The translations under genes were made by a program, and so were the position numbers. The notes beneath the pieces were generated by a model. That model had not been told where the DNA came from. It did no database searches and saw only the letters and a list, made by a program, of their open reading frames with translations. 64,000 nt of DNA from Magnetovibrio sp. PR-2 (GTDB lineage: Bacteria > Pseudomonadota > Alphaproteobacteria > Rhodospirillales > Magnetovibrionaceae): the NCBI RefSeq assembly GCF_036689815.1, contig NZ_JBAHUR010000002.1, positions 186,001 through 250,000 of the forward strand, written 5' to 3'. Positions 63,658 through 64,000 of the stretch are shown piece after piece; the first letter of the stretch is position 1, and every line of letters starts with the position of its first letter.

Positions 63658-64000
63658 CTCTCAAACCGCATGGTCATCATACGGCCTCCTTCGGTAATGG
63701 CGATGCCTGAGGTCAGGCTTTCGATCAAATTCAACCCCCAGCCCGTCACGCTTTGTTCAACCGGCGCTTCGACGTCGAAGCCCGCACCGTGATCCAAGAT
63801 GGAGACACTGAGCGCCTCAGCCCCCCACTTAGCCCAAACTTCAATACGCTTTTGCCCAGCCTCGACGCTTTCGAGCTTGTCTTGAACCGTGTCTGCGTAC
63901 GAGCCTAAGTCATGAAAGCTGTCTGGCAGTGTTTTGTTCAGCCCCATGTTGCCGTGGATCAAGCCGTTGGCCAGCGCCTCTTGCAAGGCCAACTCCAGTT
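63654..64000 (-). CDS. RsbW-like serine kinase/anti-sigma HATPase (partial)
   Basis: The 3' end of a gene cut by the window edge. The visible part opens in the N box (ELALQEALANGLIHGN) of a GHKL ATPase and has SILDHGAGFDV and GWGLNLIESL as G boxes, ending MRFER. Such proteins phosphorylate anti-anti-sigma factors and bind sigma or other partners. The four-base overlap with the receiver-PP2C gene indicates a partner-switching module whose first gene lies beyond the window. Confidence 0.88.
   Translation of the reverse strand, partial: LELALQEALANGLIHGNMGLNKTLPDSFHDLGSYADTVQDKLESVEAGQKRIEVWAKWGAEALSVSILDHGAGFDVEAPVEQSVTGWGLNLIESLTSGIAITEGGRMMTMRFER

Overview
The window is chromosomal DNA of an alphaproteobacterium, most likely a Rhodospirillales-type organism. 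The support is the alphaproteobacterial LexA operator (GAAC-N7-GAAC) before lexA, the use of lpxI in lipid A synthesis, and the long collinear block rpsB-tsf-(pyrH-frr-uppS-cdsA-dxr-rseP-bamA-skp-lpxD-fabZ-lpxA-lpxI-lpxB). Many chemoreceptors, histidine kinases and c-di-GMP proteins, a bacteriohemerythrin, a cytochrome c', a tungsten-type aldehyde oxidoreductase, a class I fructose-1,6-bisphosphatase and a secreted Gly/Asn/Tyr-rich protein resembling sulfur globule proteins suggest a motile, microaerobic, possibly sulfur-oxidising and autotrophic aquatic bacterium. That lifestyle and any genus are inference. I see no tRNA, rRNA, insertion sequence or CRISPR array.

Layout. 1-7050: lexA, a double-receiver regulator, comEC, gltX and gltA. 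7148-13143: an accessory block with a periplasmic binding lipoprotein plus histidine kinase pair, an aldehyde ferredoxin oxidoreductase and a diguanylate cyclase. 13162-26481 (minus strand): the envelope and isoprenoid cluster running from pyrH to lpxB, followed by gloA and an aroK-like gene. 26811-30042 (plus strand): a quorum-sensing cassette luxR-luxI-small gene-luxR-small gene, sitting against the direction of transcription between tsf and pyrH, genes that are usually adjacent. 30126-31881: tsf and rpsB, with a hairpin-rich rpsB leader. 32156-43699: small genes (including two paralogous 59-residue proteins), a TetR-GNAT fusion, cspA, hemerythrin, a histidine kinase/receiver/degenerate EAL operon, cytochrome c' with cytochrome b561, and another kinase. 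43872-44834: rplM-rpsI with a tandemly repeated leader. 45101-64000: a DUF3137 protein, enoyl-CoA hydratase, CoA-binding protein, two chemoreceptors, an MFS transporter, an HD-GYP regulator, an ExeA/GspB-like pair, fbp, a membrane spermidine-synthase-like protein, and a receiver-PP2C phosphatase with a partial RsbW-like kinase.

The most interesting element is the quorum-sensing cassette. It encodes one complete LuxI, two LuxR proteins that both keep the AHL-pocket residues, and two homologous 117-residue proteins of a family I do not recognise, one downstream of each luxR. Sites fitting the NNCT-N12-AGNN lux-box pattern lie before luxI and before the second small gene. The small proteins could be modulators of the LuxR receptors, but this is a hypothesis. 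Other leads are the structured leaders of rpsB and rplM, a binding-protein/kinase pair without a transporter, the 59-residue paralogs, and a chemoreceptor with a duplicated ligand-binding region.
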